Shown: piece after piece, positions 12,260 to 25,170 of the stretch
Numbering within the stretch: the stretch's first letter is position 1
Layout of the letters: every line of letters begins with the position of its first letter
NCBI GenBank assembly: GCA_020747015.1
Contig: JAGTJM010000022.1
Location: 248,001 to 312,000 of the forward strand
DNA from: Pyrenochaeta sp. MPI-SDFR-AT-0127
Lineage: Eukaryota > Ascomycota > Dothideomycetes > Pleosporales > Cucurbitariaceae
Direction: 5' to 3'
DNA: 64,000 nt
Translations under genes and position numbers: made by a program
Notes under the pieces: generated by a model
The model's database searches: none
What the model was told of the DNA's origin: nothing
Seen by the model: the letters and a program-made list of their open reading frames with translations, nothing else

Positions 12260-12892
12260 TCATGAGACTGGCACCTCTTTCGATTCTCGCGCTTCTTGGA
12301 ATGTTTTAAGCACAGCTTCATGCTCCAGTATACTTTGTCCACCTCCATTCTCCACTCTGATAAGATTCTGCTTGTACGGATGTGCTCTTCCCTCAAACGT
12401 CTTCAGTCTCGCAAGTCTCTCTTTCCGGAGTCTATTCTTCGGCAACATGCCGCTAACTGCCTTCCTCAGCACCTCACCTCCTCCCCACTTCGCCATCATG
12501 CGGTCCATACTGAGTTCCTTGAGTGACCCTGGCCGACTCGTGTGTGTTCGGTAGAGTTTCTGGAAGCGCTTTTTGCCGGTTGTGTGCAGGTTTGAGCAGT
12601 CTATGGCGACGACATAATCGCCGCAGTCGGTTGAAGGGTCAAAGATGGGTTTGTGCTTGCCCATGAGGGTGAGGGCGATGGACGACGCAACGCGGCCAAG
12701 GGCACGAGGGTCGCTACCGATGTCCACAAGGTGCCATGAGCGCGCATAGGCGAGGCGCGTCTATATAGGCATGTCAGTGGGTTTGCCCCGGTTCATAGAG
12801 ATATTGCAGCTCAAGGCCAGCAGTTGGGGTCCTCAAGATCGGAAGAAGCGGAGGTCTGGTGAAAGACATACCTTCCCAATAACCTGAGACAT
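12260..12892 (-). CDS. MRPL23: Mitochondrial large-subunit ribosomal protein uL13m
   Basis: Exon 1 (12872-12892) encodes only MSQVIGK. A 111-nt intron follows, then exon 2 (12260-12760), for 173 aa in total. The body shows the L13 signature: WHLVDIGSDPRALGRVAS, LMGKHKPIF, CGDYVVAIDCS, LKELSMDRMM and the AVSGMLPKNRLRKERL block. This is the bacterial-type L13 of the mitochondrial ribosome (yeast Mrpl23). There is no obvious long cleavable presequence; yeast uL13m also has a short N-terminus. The tiny first exon is needed to restore the conserved KTRLAYARSWHL start. The gene converges with the phosphoesterase gene (gap 233 bp). Confidence 0.93.
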
Positions 12893-13206
12893 GATGTGCG
12901 AGGGCCAATGGCTCGGGTGCCAGTTCGTTGAGGGTTTTTCGTGGCCCGAATGACCTCACGGACTTTAGATGACGGTCGAAAGAGCGACCGTGGTTGAAGT
13001 CACACTAGGCAAGTCGTCGTGAAGTTGATGCCAAGCCAAGTTGAACAATTTCCAAACGATGCTCGTGATCACGTGCCAGATCTTCGGCATGGGCTTTGGC
13101 GCGAGCCGACGGATTTCAAAGCCACCAGAAGGTGGGATGCTTCAAACAAGACACAAGAAACACATCCCAGAATACAGAGCCTGAAATTTTTATTACACGA
13201 TTCACA

Positions 13207-14168
13207 ATGACGGTCCCAGCATTCGAAACCATATTCGCGGTCCCTATGACTTGCGAGTCTTGTGTTAAAGACATTTCGGGCTCGCTCCACCAATTGAGTG
13301 GTACGAGCGCTTCTGTATCCATGCACGTCATTCGACATCTAACAAAATGCAGGTATCAACAAAGTCACGGCGAATCTCCAAGATCAATTAGTGTCTGTTG
13401 AAGGTACCGCTGCGCCGTCCGCGATAGTCGAGGCTATACAAGCTACTGGTCGTGACGCCATCCTGAGAGGATCGGGGAGGTCGAACAGTAAGTGCACAAT
13501 GATAATACAAAGCATTTGCTATGACATTGATTTGGATCGTAGGTGCAGCAGTTTGCATTTTAGAATCACATTCCCCTGATGTTGAAAACAAGGTGCGCGG
13601 ACTTGTACGCATGGTTGAGGTTGCGCCCAGCATGACTATCGTTGATCTAAGTATAAGAGGACTGTCCCCTGGAACCTACCATGCTACAGTCCGTGAAGCT
13701 GGAGACATTTCGGATGGGCCTGAATCTACAGGCGGTATATGGGAGGCCTTAAAGGCAAAGCAAGAAGGAAAGGTAGGTCGAGGAAATTTTGGAACAGTCG
13801 ACGTAGGAAAGGATGGTGTTGGAGCCGTCTTCCTTGACCGACCTATCCAGGTCTGGGAGATGATCGGTCGAAGCATAGTAGTTGCGAGACAACAGGATGG
13901 CAAGGTACGCAATACTCGCCTTCCTACTAATCGATCGAGAGTCTAACTCGTCATAGTTTGATAAGAATGACCCAGACACTTTGGTAGGTGTCATTGCACG
14001 GAGTGCTGGCGTCTGGGACAGTACGTGCTCCCATCCCGCTCCACATTGCGTATTCGTATGAACTACTGCTGACGATGATCCACTTCAGACGACAAGACTG
14101 TGTGCTCGTGCTCCGGAAAGACGGTTTGGCAGGAGAGGGAGGAACAGAAGGGCCGTGGCATGCTGTAA
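13207..14168 (+). CDS. CCS1: Copper chaperone for Cu/Zn superoxide dismutase
   Basis: Five exons (13207-13300, 13353-13487, 13543-13904, 13957-14020, 14089-14168) give 244 aa, close to yeast Ccs1. Domain 1 is an Atx1-like heavy-metal domain with MTCESC (MxCxxC copper site, about residues 14-19). Domain 2 is SOD1-like (AAVCILESH, GLSPGTYHATVREAGD, GPESTGGIWEALK) and docks SOD1. Domain 3 carries the C-terminal CxC (VCSCSGKTVWQE) that delivers copper and forms the disulphide. All three functional parts are present, so the gene looks intact. It acts in the cytosol and mitochondrial intermembrane space. The shortest exon is 64 nt and all phases agree. Confidence 0.95.
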
Positions 14169-15135
14169 ACACTATGACCACAACAGAATGCCAAGGTAGA
14201 TAAGGCTCCCCAAGGAATATGAAGTGCCATTGCGATGCCGCTGTTGGTGGTGAAGTGACAAGTAAGCACCTTGTAATCTAGGCCGAAACTAAATCTGCAC
14301 GAACACGGACTTTGCGAAGCCCTGGTGAGGTTATGCATTCATGCCTGGAAACCCAAGGCGACGGGAATGAGTGGCCAGGAACAGAATCTGTCACGTGGCT
14401 GTCTCAGTCGGAAGATTGCCATGTAACAGACCTCAAACGCCATCACTCCATCATCGTAAGGGGCGTGAGTCGGACGGGCGCGGGTGCTGCGCTGGCTTCG
14501 CTCGCTGCGAAGAGAGGACTGGGTGTTGTTGGAAGCGCTTCAAAAGTCTGTTAGTCGGCTGTGATATCGGATGGCGGTGGTGTCATGCTGGAATAGGTTG
14601 GGTTGAAGTTGTCTTGGACGCTCCAAGCGCTGTGGATGTCGGGGACTCACGATGCAGGGGGCCAATCACGGTCGAAGGCGCGGTGCCAGCCAAGGCTTGT
14701 CCTCAGACGCGCTGGATCTCAGATTTGGTCTCCCCACCTGTGCCCTCCTGCAACCGCCCGCCAAATTCCCACCGTGTCCCTGTCTCTTTCGAGTGCTGCC
14801 CTCGAAACCTTTTCCTCCGTCGTCCGGCTTCCCAACTTGTGCCTTAATTCACACCTCTGTACAATCGTTTCTACCCGCGCACCACCACGACACCAGTCTA
14901 CCTCGACATAATAGCGGAAGCGTACTCCTGTCCGTATCCTAATACTCTACGTTGCGCAACCTCGACAGCCCCGGCGGCTACGCTGTAATTTGGTGGAAGT
15001 GAAGAGGTGGACATTCTGCTGGAAGCGCTTGAGACGGAACACTAGCCCTCCCCCGACCGTGGAGCGGTAGGACAGACAATTCGGTCGAGGCTTGACGACA
15101 CCATACTGCCGGGTAACAAGTGAAGATCACTCGTC
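14169..15135. other. Intergenic region between CCS1 and noxR
   Basis: About 970 bp. Several overlapping open frames have no domain or splice support. The last ~300 bp, rich in pyrimidines and CACC/CCTC, looks like promoter and 5' UTR of noxR. Confidence 0.45.
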
Positions 15136-16928
15136 ATGTCTCTGAAGCAGGTGTGTACCATCTTCTGCACCGCAATACTTCTTCCGAGTCAACCACTAAC
15201 AGCGGGGTAGGAAATCGAAACCTGGGTGGCAGCCCTCGCCAGCTACGATAACAACGAGTTCGACGAGGCATTGAAGACATTTGACGGAATTTCCGACACT
15301 TCAAAGATCCTCTTCAATTGCGGTGTCATCCATGCGACTCTTGGTGAACATGAGAAAGCGGTAAGTGAGGGGCGGAACCTCGGGATGCGAAGAAAACAAC
15401 GTGCTGACAGCTACGCAGGTAGATTGCTACCAGCGCGCTGTGCGTCTGGACCAGTATCTTGCCGTGGCTTACTTCCAGCAGGGGGTGTCAAACTTCCTGA
15501 TGGGCGATTTCGAGGAAGCGCTTGCTAACTTCAACGACACTCTTCTCTATCTGCGCGGCAACAACAACATCGACTACGAACAATTGGGCCTCAAGTTCAA
15601 ACTGTATTCATGCGAGGTTCTGTTTAATCGCGGTCTTTGCTACATCTACCTCCAGCAAAGAGATGCGGGTTTACAGGATCTCTCATTCGCGGCAAAGGAG
15701 AAAGTAGTCCCGGATCATGACGTGATCGATGAAGCTATTCGCGAGGAAGCAGAGGTATAGTGCTGGATTTACCCTTAGATGAAATTTGGACTAATCTTTC
15801 GTAGGGTTATACTGTCTTCTCCATTCCAGTCGGCATTGTCTATCGCCCCAATGAAGCTAAAGTTAAGAACCTGAAGACCAAGGACTACCTTGGAAAAGCC
15901 CGTCTGGTTGCTGCCTCAGATCGAGCCAATGCCTTCACTGGATTTGCTGGTGCCGAGATCAAAAGGGGAGGTCAACAGGCCAAGGACGATAGACCAGAAG
16001 AGAAGCTTTCGTTCGCCGCCACGAATCTCGTGAAACCAGAGCTCCAGAGCAGAGCCCGCCAACAGTCAGAACCACCAATGAATCGCAACATGTTCCCTCC
16101 AACACCACCACCGGAGTCGGATCGCAGATCAGGTGGCAGTGGTGGCAATGCCGATGGCCCAATGACCCGTGCCCAGTCTGTTCGTGGTGGAGGACCAAAG
16201 CCTCAACCGCTGAATCTTGGAAGAGCTGCCTTTGATCAGCAGAGTGGCAATGAGCCTCGTCGTCAGCCAACTCAGCGCTCTGCGTCTGAACGGCCTCCAC
16301 CAAGTCGCTCCGAGTCGATGCGTAATCAACAGCGCAACTACAAACCGCGTCGCCGTGGATCAGACGACGATATCATCGATGACTACTATGACAATGAAGA
16401 CAGCTATCAGCCGTCCCGCGGAAGTCGCGGCGCATATACCCGCTCCAAGCAAGGACGGCGACCAGCATACATTGAAGAAGAAGACGAAGACGACTACGAC
16501 GGCAGCGACCTAGACGATGCGGAGTTCGAAATGATGTCTCGCTCCAAGTCTCGAAGGCGGTCACCAGCGCGCTCCACTAGGTCTGGTGGCAGCAATCGTG
16601 CCGTCGGCAGCAAGATCAGGGTGAAAGTCCATGGTGTTGATACACGATATGTCTTCATAACCCAGGACCAGACAATACGCGAGTTCTGGCAGTCCATCCG
16701 CGAGAAGTTCGGTGTAAGGAACAACTTCAAGGTCGAGATCAAGGATGATGGTGATATGATTACGATGGCGGATCAAGACGATCTCGACATGGCTGTTCAG
16801 TCAGCGAAGAGCATCGCCAGAAAGGAAGGCAGCGACATGCCGAAGATGGAGGTAAGAATCTCTAACACTACATTGTACTGCTATGAACATTTCACTAACA
16901 TACCCAGGTTTGGCTTCGAGAAGTATAG
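15136..16928 (+). CDS. noxR: NADPH oxidase regulator NoxR (p67phox-like)
   Basis: Five exons (15136-15150, 15211-15360, 15419-15754, 15805-16851, 16908-16928) give 522 aa. The first exon is 15 nt (MSLKQ) and the last 21 nt (VWLREV). N-terminal TPR repeats (residues ~6-165) carry signature stretches such as KTFDGISDTSKILFNCG and AVRLDQYLAVAYFQQG and bind Rac. An activation-domain-like segment follows (GYTVFSIPVGIVYRP). The middle is a long Arg/Ser/Asp-rich low-complexity linker. The C-terminus is a PB1 domain (IRVKVHGVDTRYVF ... DDGDMITMADQDDL, then the spliced PKMEVWLREV). NoxR activates fungal NoxA/NoxB for superoxide signalling in hyphal polarity and development. Length and order match known NoxR. 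Confidence 0.93.
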
Positions 16929-19326
16929 ACTAGAGATACCCCAGCATTACGCATTGTTACGACATCACCATACACCTTTTTGGATATTTGGTTACCCCTC
17001 TTGTTTTTGTCATTGGAGCATATCTTGAGCTATCAGGCTCGTTGCTTTGGCGACATGCTGTAATGTTAGCGATCATATCATTCGCGTATATCTACCTTTC
17101 ACAGCCGGACTGTTGATCCGCATTAGACTTTGACCCGGGTAGTGGTCGTTTGTCGGCTTGCATGTACGAATGGAGTAATCGATGATCCACACTCACTATC
17201 ACGTAGCATTTGCTTGTGACCTGATCGCATACTAAAGATAGCACAATTTTCGATATATGCTCCACCTGCGCCGTACCTTAGTATGTGATATGGCTACGAA
17301 GCCCTGCCTTAGTCTATCAGTGATCCCAGCCACTGGAAAAGGTACCTTGGAGGCGTGGGTGAGTACCTGTGGGGCGTGGGCTCTTGTGGACGCCACCAGC
17401 GCTTCCGTCACCTTGCTATTCATATCAACGCAACTGTGCCGCGCCGACACCGCATTTCACCAGCACCAACGAAGGTACCTCAGCAACATGCACACTGTGC
17501 CACATCTACACATTGCCCGACAGAGTCGAGGTCAGCAAAAATCCCCGGTAGATTCGGGCGGCACTTCGCGCTGCCGTTGTCTACAGGAAACATGCATTCG
17601 CGGCTTTGAAGCACGCGAGAATCAGCCCACATTGTTTTGATACAAAGCGGATATATGCCATGTTTGACAATCCGCAAGTTACTTAGTCTACACTTTCCAA
17701 ACGAGGCTGAACATGACATCGTGGATCCGAGACTTTTGACGTGGGCTCGGGCTTGCACGTGCGGCATCAAGTGTTCCAGTAGTCCGGAGTAAGGGCTAGT
17801 ATGGGAATGGGGGTGCGAGGCCGGGACGATCCGCCAGCATACCAAGCATTCTGTCACTGCAAGAACAGCTCTGTGATGGGTCTTGGGTGTTCCAGCAGTG
17901 AGGTTTCGAACAGGGTGTACGAGGTCGGAAGGTCCCGGTGGACGCAGTTCGCGTTTCAAAGTGAGGATGATGACATGCTTGCTAGTGACGTGATGCATCT
18001 AGGATATACGAATGCGCAAAGAAAAGCAAAGACGAAATCGGTAATGAGACGTATCAGAGATATGAAGGAGAGAGTTCGAGGTATGTGCAGATGAGATTTT
18101 GTGTACACTTATGTTACAGATTCACCAGGTTTCGCTGCGTGGCGTCCAACCTGGAAATACCGAATCCGCGATACGACCCTGCCTGAACGCCATTTCCCAT
18201 GCTGGTCTATTCCCAAGACCATGTTCTTATACATGTTGTGAAGCATCGTGAGCAGATTGTACTGCTTTGGTCTGCATCTTCATCCCGTCCTTTCTCATAG
18301 TTCGACCTTCAATTGTAACTGAGGGACCAATTTACGCGGGAAGAAGAATCTCGGCCCAGCTGCTGTGCAGAAATGCGACGCCGATCTGAATAGTCTTGTT
18401 AGTCTTCATTCAGTGATTCCGTTTAGCAGTACCCCCGCCTATTCCTCATGGCTTCCCTCATTTCTATTCATCTCAAGGGTGTCTTACAGCAAACATGCCA
18501 ACAGCGGAGACAACGCTCCTATTTTCTGCGCTTGTGAAGGTTCGGAGAGCCGTTTGCGCAAAGTTGGGCTCGGCGATCGTGCGGCCACCCTTTCCGTGGA
18601 TCTGCTTGGGAGGCATTGTCGCTATTACGGTAGTATTGGGGAAGCTGTGCTGTCTATTAGCTCACGGGCATACTATTGGGTAATCCTGGAAACTCACTGG
18701 GGTAATGGAGGGTAGTTTGCGACTGGTATGGGGGCTGACGTTGATGCACGACTGATGATGGAGCTCGAGAAACTTTTGGAGGGTCGAGCGTCACGAGCCG
18801 CACGTGACTGTATAAGGTATCTCTAGCCAGCACACTTCTTAGATAGTATTTCTGCTCAACCTATATATGATGAGGGGATCAATGCAAGATAATATCGCTG
18901 TTAGATACGTCGCGAGCATTAGGTCTTGAGAACTGAAGGTAGACATGCTGATTGAATACATCCAAGCTTGCTCGCAATGAGCATGGTAGCAAAAGAGTAG
19001 TGAGGAAGCACAGGCATTAAAACGCCGTTAGTAGTCAATATGGCTTGATTCTCTCGATGCAGACATGGCTGTTTAGAAAAGTTCTTCAAAGTGAGGGACC
19101 ACAAAGGTAACAGTATAACGAGCAACAGAATCAATTCATAGTCTACTCGTAATATATGGTTCTACTCTCACTATTCTCCCCTTGTAATGCGTATTTCAGA
19201 TGGTATAATGTTCTACTCTCAATGTACAATCGTCCCCTGGTGATATCGCTAAACGCCAATGTGATATACAAGAAGCAATTCGTCAAGTCGTAACATCAAA
19301 CTAGAGAGATGGTCCATGTACCACCC
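16929..19326. other. 2.4-kb gene-free region
   Basis: Between the 3' ends of noxR and the uricase gene. The longest open frames (17480-17998 on minus, 18365-18715 on plus) show no recognisable domain, and their composition looks random. I see no tRNA, repeat or transposon fragment. A non-coding RNA cannot be excluded from sequence alone. Confidence 0.5.
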
Positions 19327-20331
19327 CTAGAGCTTGGACTTGGCACCCTTGCGGGTAACAGTGCACTGGATGAGACCGTTGGGGTCAGATTGAGGAGCGA
19401 GGACGGTGGCATCCTTTCCAAGGTTCTGGATACCCTTGTGCCATGAGAGATCTGCCAATGATGTCAGCAGGAAGTTTTCTGGAGTGCCACATGAGTACTA
19501 CTTACCAATCTCGAAATAGTGCTTGTTGGGAAGTGAGTAGTCGACGGCCTCGATCTGGGGAACAGCGGCCAGAATCAAATCACACATCTTGTACATAGTG
19601 GCCTGAACACTAGCACTGTTGTCTTCAGCAAACACCTTCATGGTGATGTCTCGAGCAGCCTTCCACGAGCCATTGAAGTCAATAGCCTTGACCTCAGACA
19701 AGCTCTTGAACAATTTCCACTGCCAGCCAGCCTCAATCTCTGTGCTAAGGATGCGATCCCAAGTCTCAGGCAACTTGGTAAACTCGTCACGATGGAAGCC
19801 GTGGAAGGCAGATCCAGTGCTCTTGAGCACCAAGAGCTTCTCGATCTTAGAGCGAATAGAGACACCTTCACCTTCCCTTGTAACAGCCTCGACAACGCGG
19901 GTCTCCTCACCGTCACGATAGAAGGAGTGTGGGTGAGGCTTGCCGTCAATGTTCATGCGGGTCCATCGGTGCTGAATGATCTTGACATGTGCGGCGTGGA
20001 TATGAGGGTACGTCGAAATGAAGTGATCGCCGATGATAGCCGCGAACTGCTCGGGCGGGTCAATGGGGTGCTGCTTTGCGAGGATATAGGTGGTCTGCTT
20101 CTGAGTGTCGGTTGCAACCACGACTGAGTTGTCAGCTTTGGTGTAGCTAGGAACAATTAGCAGATATGGCGTGATCTAGGGTAGAGTTCCATACGAGGTC
20201 TCAATGTCGCCCTCGAGCAGAATGCGGACAGTTTGCTCGACAATGGTGTGAACGCCAGTCTTGGGATCTTTATCAACTTTGTATAGACGGACATTGTCCT
20301 TGCCGTAGCGAGCGTAGCTAAGCTGAGACAT
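19327..20331 (-). CDS. uaZ: Urate oxidase (uricase), peroxisomal
   Basis: Three exons, 20195-20331, 19506-20146 and 19327-19451, with introns of 48 and 54 nt, encode 300 aa, the normal uricase length. The sequence starts MSQLSYARYGKDNVRLYKV and contains the substrate/active-site segment DNSVVVATDTQKQTTY. The conserved block LLVLKSTGSAFHGFHRDEF follows the uricase family signature. The protein ends in SKL, a canonical type 1 peroxisomal targeting signal. The enzyme oxidises urate to 5-hydroxyisourate plus hydrogen peroxide, feeding allantoin and then urea production. No sign of damage. It is ~12 kb from the nitrogen-scavenging module at 32-40 kb, so a link between them is only suggestive. Confidence 0.96.
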
Positions 20332-21131
20332 TATGAATGAAGGTGAGTGTGTGTCTAGTGGGAAGCAAGCTTGGAAGGAGCAATCAGTGGAAGCAGCAAG
20401 CAGGTGGAATGTCAATTGAAGGGTGAGTATGCGGCTTCAAGAAGGAAGGTGATGATAGTTATAGGGCCGAAGGCGCGAGCTTATCAGCATATGGCGCCCT
20501 AGCTGCAACGAGATTGCTTTTCACGATCGGAGCACCAAAGAGCTCGAAGCCGTTGGCGAGAATGGCGGCCGGAACGCGTTGGGATAGGCCAGCGGCGACC
20601 TCCGACAGAAGAGCAACGGTATAGCTCCAGATAAACGGCATACAGCGATCGAGCACGTGACTCTTACAGGGCATCTCCACCGCGGGCTTCAGCGAGGCCC
20701 CAGAAAAATTGGCGGAGCTTGGAGCATCGGCGCGTCGAACTGTGCGCAATATCAGGCCAGCATGGTGAGGTTGGAGTTCGAAGATGCCGATTCTGCAGCA
20801 GGCCATGCCGGGCGGCCTGCATGGTGGAGATGTTCGATATGCACGGACTCGTTCCAACATGTGCAACTCTGGAAGCGATGCCCGCGGTGATGCTGACCTC
20901 CAATTCAACGTATCCACTGTCATTACTCGCACTCCACGCTCCCTAGCCTCACTGGACGCAGCCACGGCTGCTCTTTGTCCGCGCCTACAGCCACAATCCC
21001 ACTCCCGGCCTGGCAACGCACACGCAAGCTAGCTTCACTTCACCCCGCGACAGCTCATGAGGCAAGAGGAAGGCGCCGCCGTAGTACCGAAATGCGATGC
21101 GGTTTCGCGAGCCTACGGTTAAGGCACGCTC
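20332..21131. other. Divergent promoter region between the uricase and Rictor genes
   Basis: 800 bp between two diverging start codons. A 185-codon minus-strand frame (20459-21016) is open, but its Arg/Ala/Ser-rich content resembles no known protein and it has no supporting structure. Promoter and 5' UTR functions are the likely content. Confidence 0.45.
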
Positions 21132-24100
21132 ATGACGCCTCCACCCGCTCGCTCTGTCAATCTGGCCGATGCGCCCACCGCTGAGCAGAGCTCACTGCTC
21201 GCGCCCACCATACGAACCAGAGATGGCCGCTCTCTGTCGGCGGCGGCAAGCGGCATGGCCAGCTCGCGGGGGGGCATGTCGTCCTATGCAACGGCGAACT
21301 CGGGGCCAGGCTCATTCAACTCGCAATTGAGGCCTACAACGTCGCAGGATGGCCGACTACGCCCTGACTTTGACATGCACGCCATTACTGTGGGGGACAA
21401 CGATGACAAAACTACCGAGCAGCGCCAGGCTGAGATACAAGACCAAATCGAGAAGGAGACCAAGATCAAAATTGGGTCAGAGAACTTGCTGGAAGCCTTA
21501 AACGCAAAGAATGCGAAAAACACAAAAGACCAGCGGCTGCAGGTCGAGGAACAGCTCAATATATCAAACAGGAAACTAGCTCAGCTGAAATCAGGATTGG
21601 CTGCAGAGATCCAAAGAGCAAAAGAGGTCAAGTCACCTCCGGCCGATCCCCAGAGTAGATTGTCATACCTATTTCGCCGAAATCTTTCACGGTCGCCGTC
21701 AAGGCATATTGTGAAAAAGGAAGAGGAAGAAGAGGAAGAGACTGAATCTCCCACCTTTGTACTAGCTGAGATCCTGCAAGCTCTGGAGGTGCAGGGCATG
21801 CAACCCGAGTATTACGTCGAGCGTGCAAACTCCCTGGTCCTTCTGTTCAAGCGACATGCGACGCTGAAGTACGATTTAGCATGGTCTATCTTTGGGTTGA
21901 GGATGCAAACGATGCTTCTTAGCGATAGCCGCGAGGTTGTAGCCGCAGCGTACCGTGTCATGCGATATGCCTTTACTGATCGCAAGTCTCTCCGCATTAT
22001 TAGAGGACTGCATACAGATTACCTGGTGATTTTGTCTCTTGTGAAGGAAGGCAAAGCTAGTGTGGAACGTGAGCAGGCACTGAAGTTCGTTCGAGCTTTC
22101 TTAGACGTCAAAGACGGTGTTGAAGAGATTGCTCGCGCTGTCGTTCGCATCATCGTGGCGGTAGCTGAACATGCAGAAGATCGACTTAGAAACATCGCAA
22201 CTCTCACTCTTGCTGAGATTCTTGTCAGGAAGCCTTCTCTTCTTGTGGGCGCTGGCGGTATGGGCGCACTTGCCGATGCTCTTGGAGAGGGAAGTTATCA
22301 CGCAGCTGAGAGTATTGGTACCTCCTTTCTATACCTTCTAGACACGCCACGACGTCGTCGATACTTGCGCTCCGGACGGGAACTGGAAGCTCCTTTCGCA
22401 ATGTTTACCGATGCCAATGCAACTCATGGCCATCTGCATGAAGAAAAGTTGAAAGTCAACGCCAAAGTCATTGCATCCTTGCTCCGAAGCTGGCCGGGTC
22501 TGCTCACGCTGTGCATGAACGATTTCCTACCTCTTCGCTCTCTACTTCTTTCTTTGCAGATTCCGACTCCACACGTCCGCAACATCATCTTGGAGCTCTT
22601 GTTCGATCTCTTGAGGATCAAGCCGCCGTCTTGGTCTTCATCCTTTCTCGCAGGCCGGCGACTCACCACTTATGGCCGAGTCACGAATTTGAAGAACCAA
22701 CAGAACCAAGACAATTCTACAGCCAGTACAGAAAATACCACAAGTAAGTGGAGTTTGATGGATCATTATGTTTCAGTTGTGCTGGCTGCATTTCTGCATG
22801 CGGGGCTAGTCCCAGCATTACTGCAGGCTGAAGAAGAACCGTTGACCCTACCCCTGAAACGTAAGACAACACTATTACTTGGAGAAGTTCTCAAGATGGC
22901 CAATGAGCTCTTACCACCATCGTGGAGCGCACAACTGCAGGTGCTCCCACAACTCCTACACTCAGCTGCGAAGTTCCAATCTGAGGAGCGATTCGTAGCT
23001 ATTGGAACAATCTACCAGGTGGATAGTATTAACAGAACGTTATACCGATCAGGCCCAACGTCGTTGTACGCCAACAAGGGCACCACCAACACTAGTGGCG
23101 CTTCGTCCACTCGGCAAACTGATCAGTCCAAGGTGCAGGCGGCCATGCAAATAGACGAGGGACAGTTCCGAACTTTGATGCTAGACACGCAAGTTCTGAA
23201 CACAGTCTCATTTCAGAAGTGGAGATGGGATCTGATTCAAACTATCATTGAAGGCCCTTTACTGAACGCCAAACGTTTGGATGAAGCCATGAAAGTCACC
23301 AAGTTCGTACATCGCCTGCTTGGATTCTTCCGTCCTTTCAAGTACAGATTTTCAGAAGTCAAGAACACAAAACCCAATCAACGTTATGTGCGAGCAGGAT
23401 GCGCATTGATGCACAGTCTTCTGCAGAATCCCGAAGGTGTCAAGTATCTAAGCGAGAGCAAATTCATTCGACAGCTCGCAGAGTGTTTATCGCACTTTGA
23501 CAGAATGAGTGGCTTGACATCTGAGTCACCCATTTTCCAGGCGGATCGTATGAACGAGACTCTGACCGGAGGCTATTTTGCGCTACTCGGTGCCTTGACC
23601 AAAGATTCAAGAGGTATCCAGATCTTGGAAAGGTGGAGAGTCGTCAACATGTTCTACCACATTGTCGAGCTCAATGACCGCGATGACTTGATTCGAACTC
23701 TGCTCAGCAACATGGACTATACCTTGGATGACCATCTACGCATCATCATTTCAAAAGCCATGACGTCATGTTCGAAAGAGATTCGAATTTTCGCAACCAG
23801 ACTCTTACGCAAATATGCAACAAAGCCGATGCAGTTGACCGGTTCCACTGGTGTTGCGGAGTGGGCTATCAAGTTGCTTGTTACGCAACTCTATGACCCT
23901 GATGTAGAAGTCTGCGAGGTTGCAATCAAGATTCTGGAGGAAGCTTGCAACCAGACAGAGTCACTCGAATTTGTGGTAAAATGTCGCCCTGCATTAGATC
24001 ATTTAGGCGAGATTGGTGCTCCTTTGCTACTGCGGTTCTTGTCCACATCAGTGGGGTATCACTATCTGAATGGATTGGATTACATCACAAGAGAGATGGA

Positions 24101-25170
24101 TGACTGGTTCCTGGGAAGAAACGATACTTACGTGGCACTGATCGAGGCCTCGATGGCTCGCGCACTTGCTGACATACCTGAAAAAGCGTCAGCTCATTCA
24201 ACCTATGACGATACGCCAGAACAGCCGGAATACGGCCATGTACCGCCGCACTTCTATCGAGAACTCACCAGAACAAAAGAGGGATGCAAATTACTCGGAC
24301 AGAAAGGACACTTCGACGAGTTTGCTGCAACCATTCGTGATTTTGCCATGGAAAATGATGATGCCGAAATCATACTCAAAGTCAAAGGATGTTTGTGGGC
24401 TGTCGGGAACGTTGGGTCCATGGAGCTGGGCGCCCCATTCCTTGAAAACTCAGATGTAGTTAAGTGGATTGTGCAAATTGCCGAGAGATCCGAAGTCATG
24501 TCGCTCAGAGGTACCGCATTTTATGTCCTGGGTCTGATTTCGAGGAGCCTTCATGGTCAGGAGATTTTGCTAGAGTACGGATGGGATGGCGTTGTTAACG
24601 AGGGTGGCGAAGCATTGGGCTTTTGTCTACCTCTGCACTTCAACAAGCTCTTTGCAGTCAGTATCCGACTCGCCAACTTGAAGCTATTTGCTAACATGTA
24701 ATAGATGACGCCATGGGTCGCCAAATCAGATGACACGGTCTGGAAACGCACAGCAGAGGTCAAAGTTGCGATCACTGATAGAGACCCCGTGAATGCTCGC
24801 ATTTTGAAGCTTGCGACCGATTTGGGTAACACAGTGCTAGCCAAGAAGGCTGCAAACGATTTACAGACGTCAGTAATACCCCAATCTGTAAACATGGGTC
24901 ACACGCTGATATAAATGCAACAGGATCAAGTCTAAAAAAGTACCTGGATTCAGCAGACCCGCAATCTTCCACAAAGTCATGCAGATATTGGAGGCACATC
25001 ACTTCCGCCTTCCAGCATGTCGCTTTGTTCTGGATTTGTTTGACAAACGGGTACTAGAACAAATTGTGCTCGAAGAGGAGGATGATCATGAGGACGAGGA
25101 AAGCAGTGACTCCGAATCAGAGTCGGAACCAGACCAAGGTGGCACGAACGGCGCATCACTTGCATCTTGA
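21132..25170 (+). CDS. TSC11: TORC2 subunit Rictor / Tsc11(Avo3) / Ste20 family
   Basis: Three exons (21132-24656, 24705-24868, 24924-25170) give 1311 aa. After a Ser/Ala-rich leader there is an HR1-like coiled coil (about residues 90-165). The long alpha-solenoid typical of Rictor follows (FVLAEILQALEVQG, YHAAESIGTSFLYLLDTPRRRRYLR). The Rictor V-type block HFYRELTRTKEGCKLL ... LWAVGNVGSMELG ... LRGTAFYVLGLIS is near residues 1035-1150. The C-terminus is very acidic (EEEDDHEDEESSDSESESE). Rictor scaffolds TORC2 at the plasma membrane, controlling AGC kinases and the actin cytoskeleton. Both introns use GTCAGT donors, and only these keep the frame: the alternatives lead straight to stop codons. 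Length matches fungal orthologues. Confidence 0.93.

Noticed and set aside
17480..18715. Open frames of 172 and 116 codons in the 16.9-19.3 kb gap
   Set aside because: No family resemblance, poor start contexts, and overlapping alternatives on both strands.
20459..21016. 185-codon minus-strand open frame between the uricase and Rictor genes
   Set aside because: Composition is Arg/Ala/Ser-rich, no domain or signal is recognised, and it lies in the expected divergent promoter.
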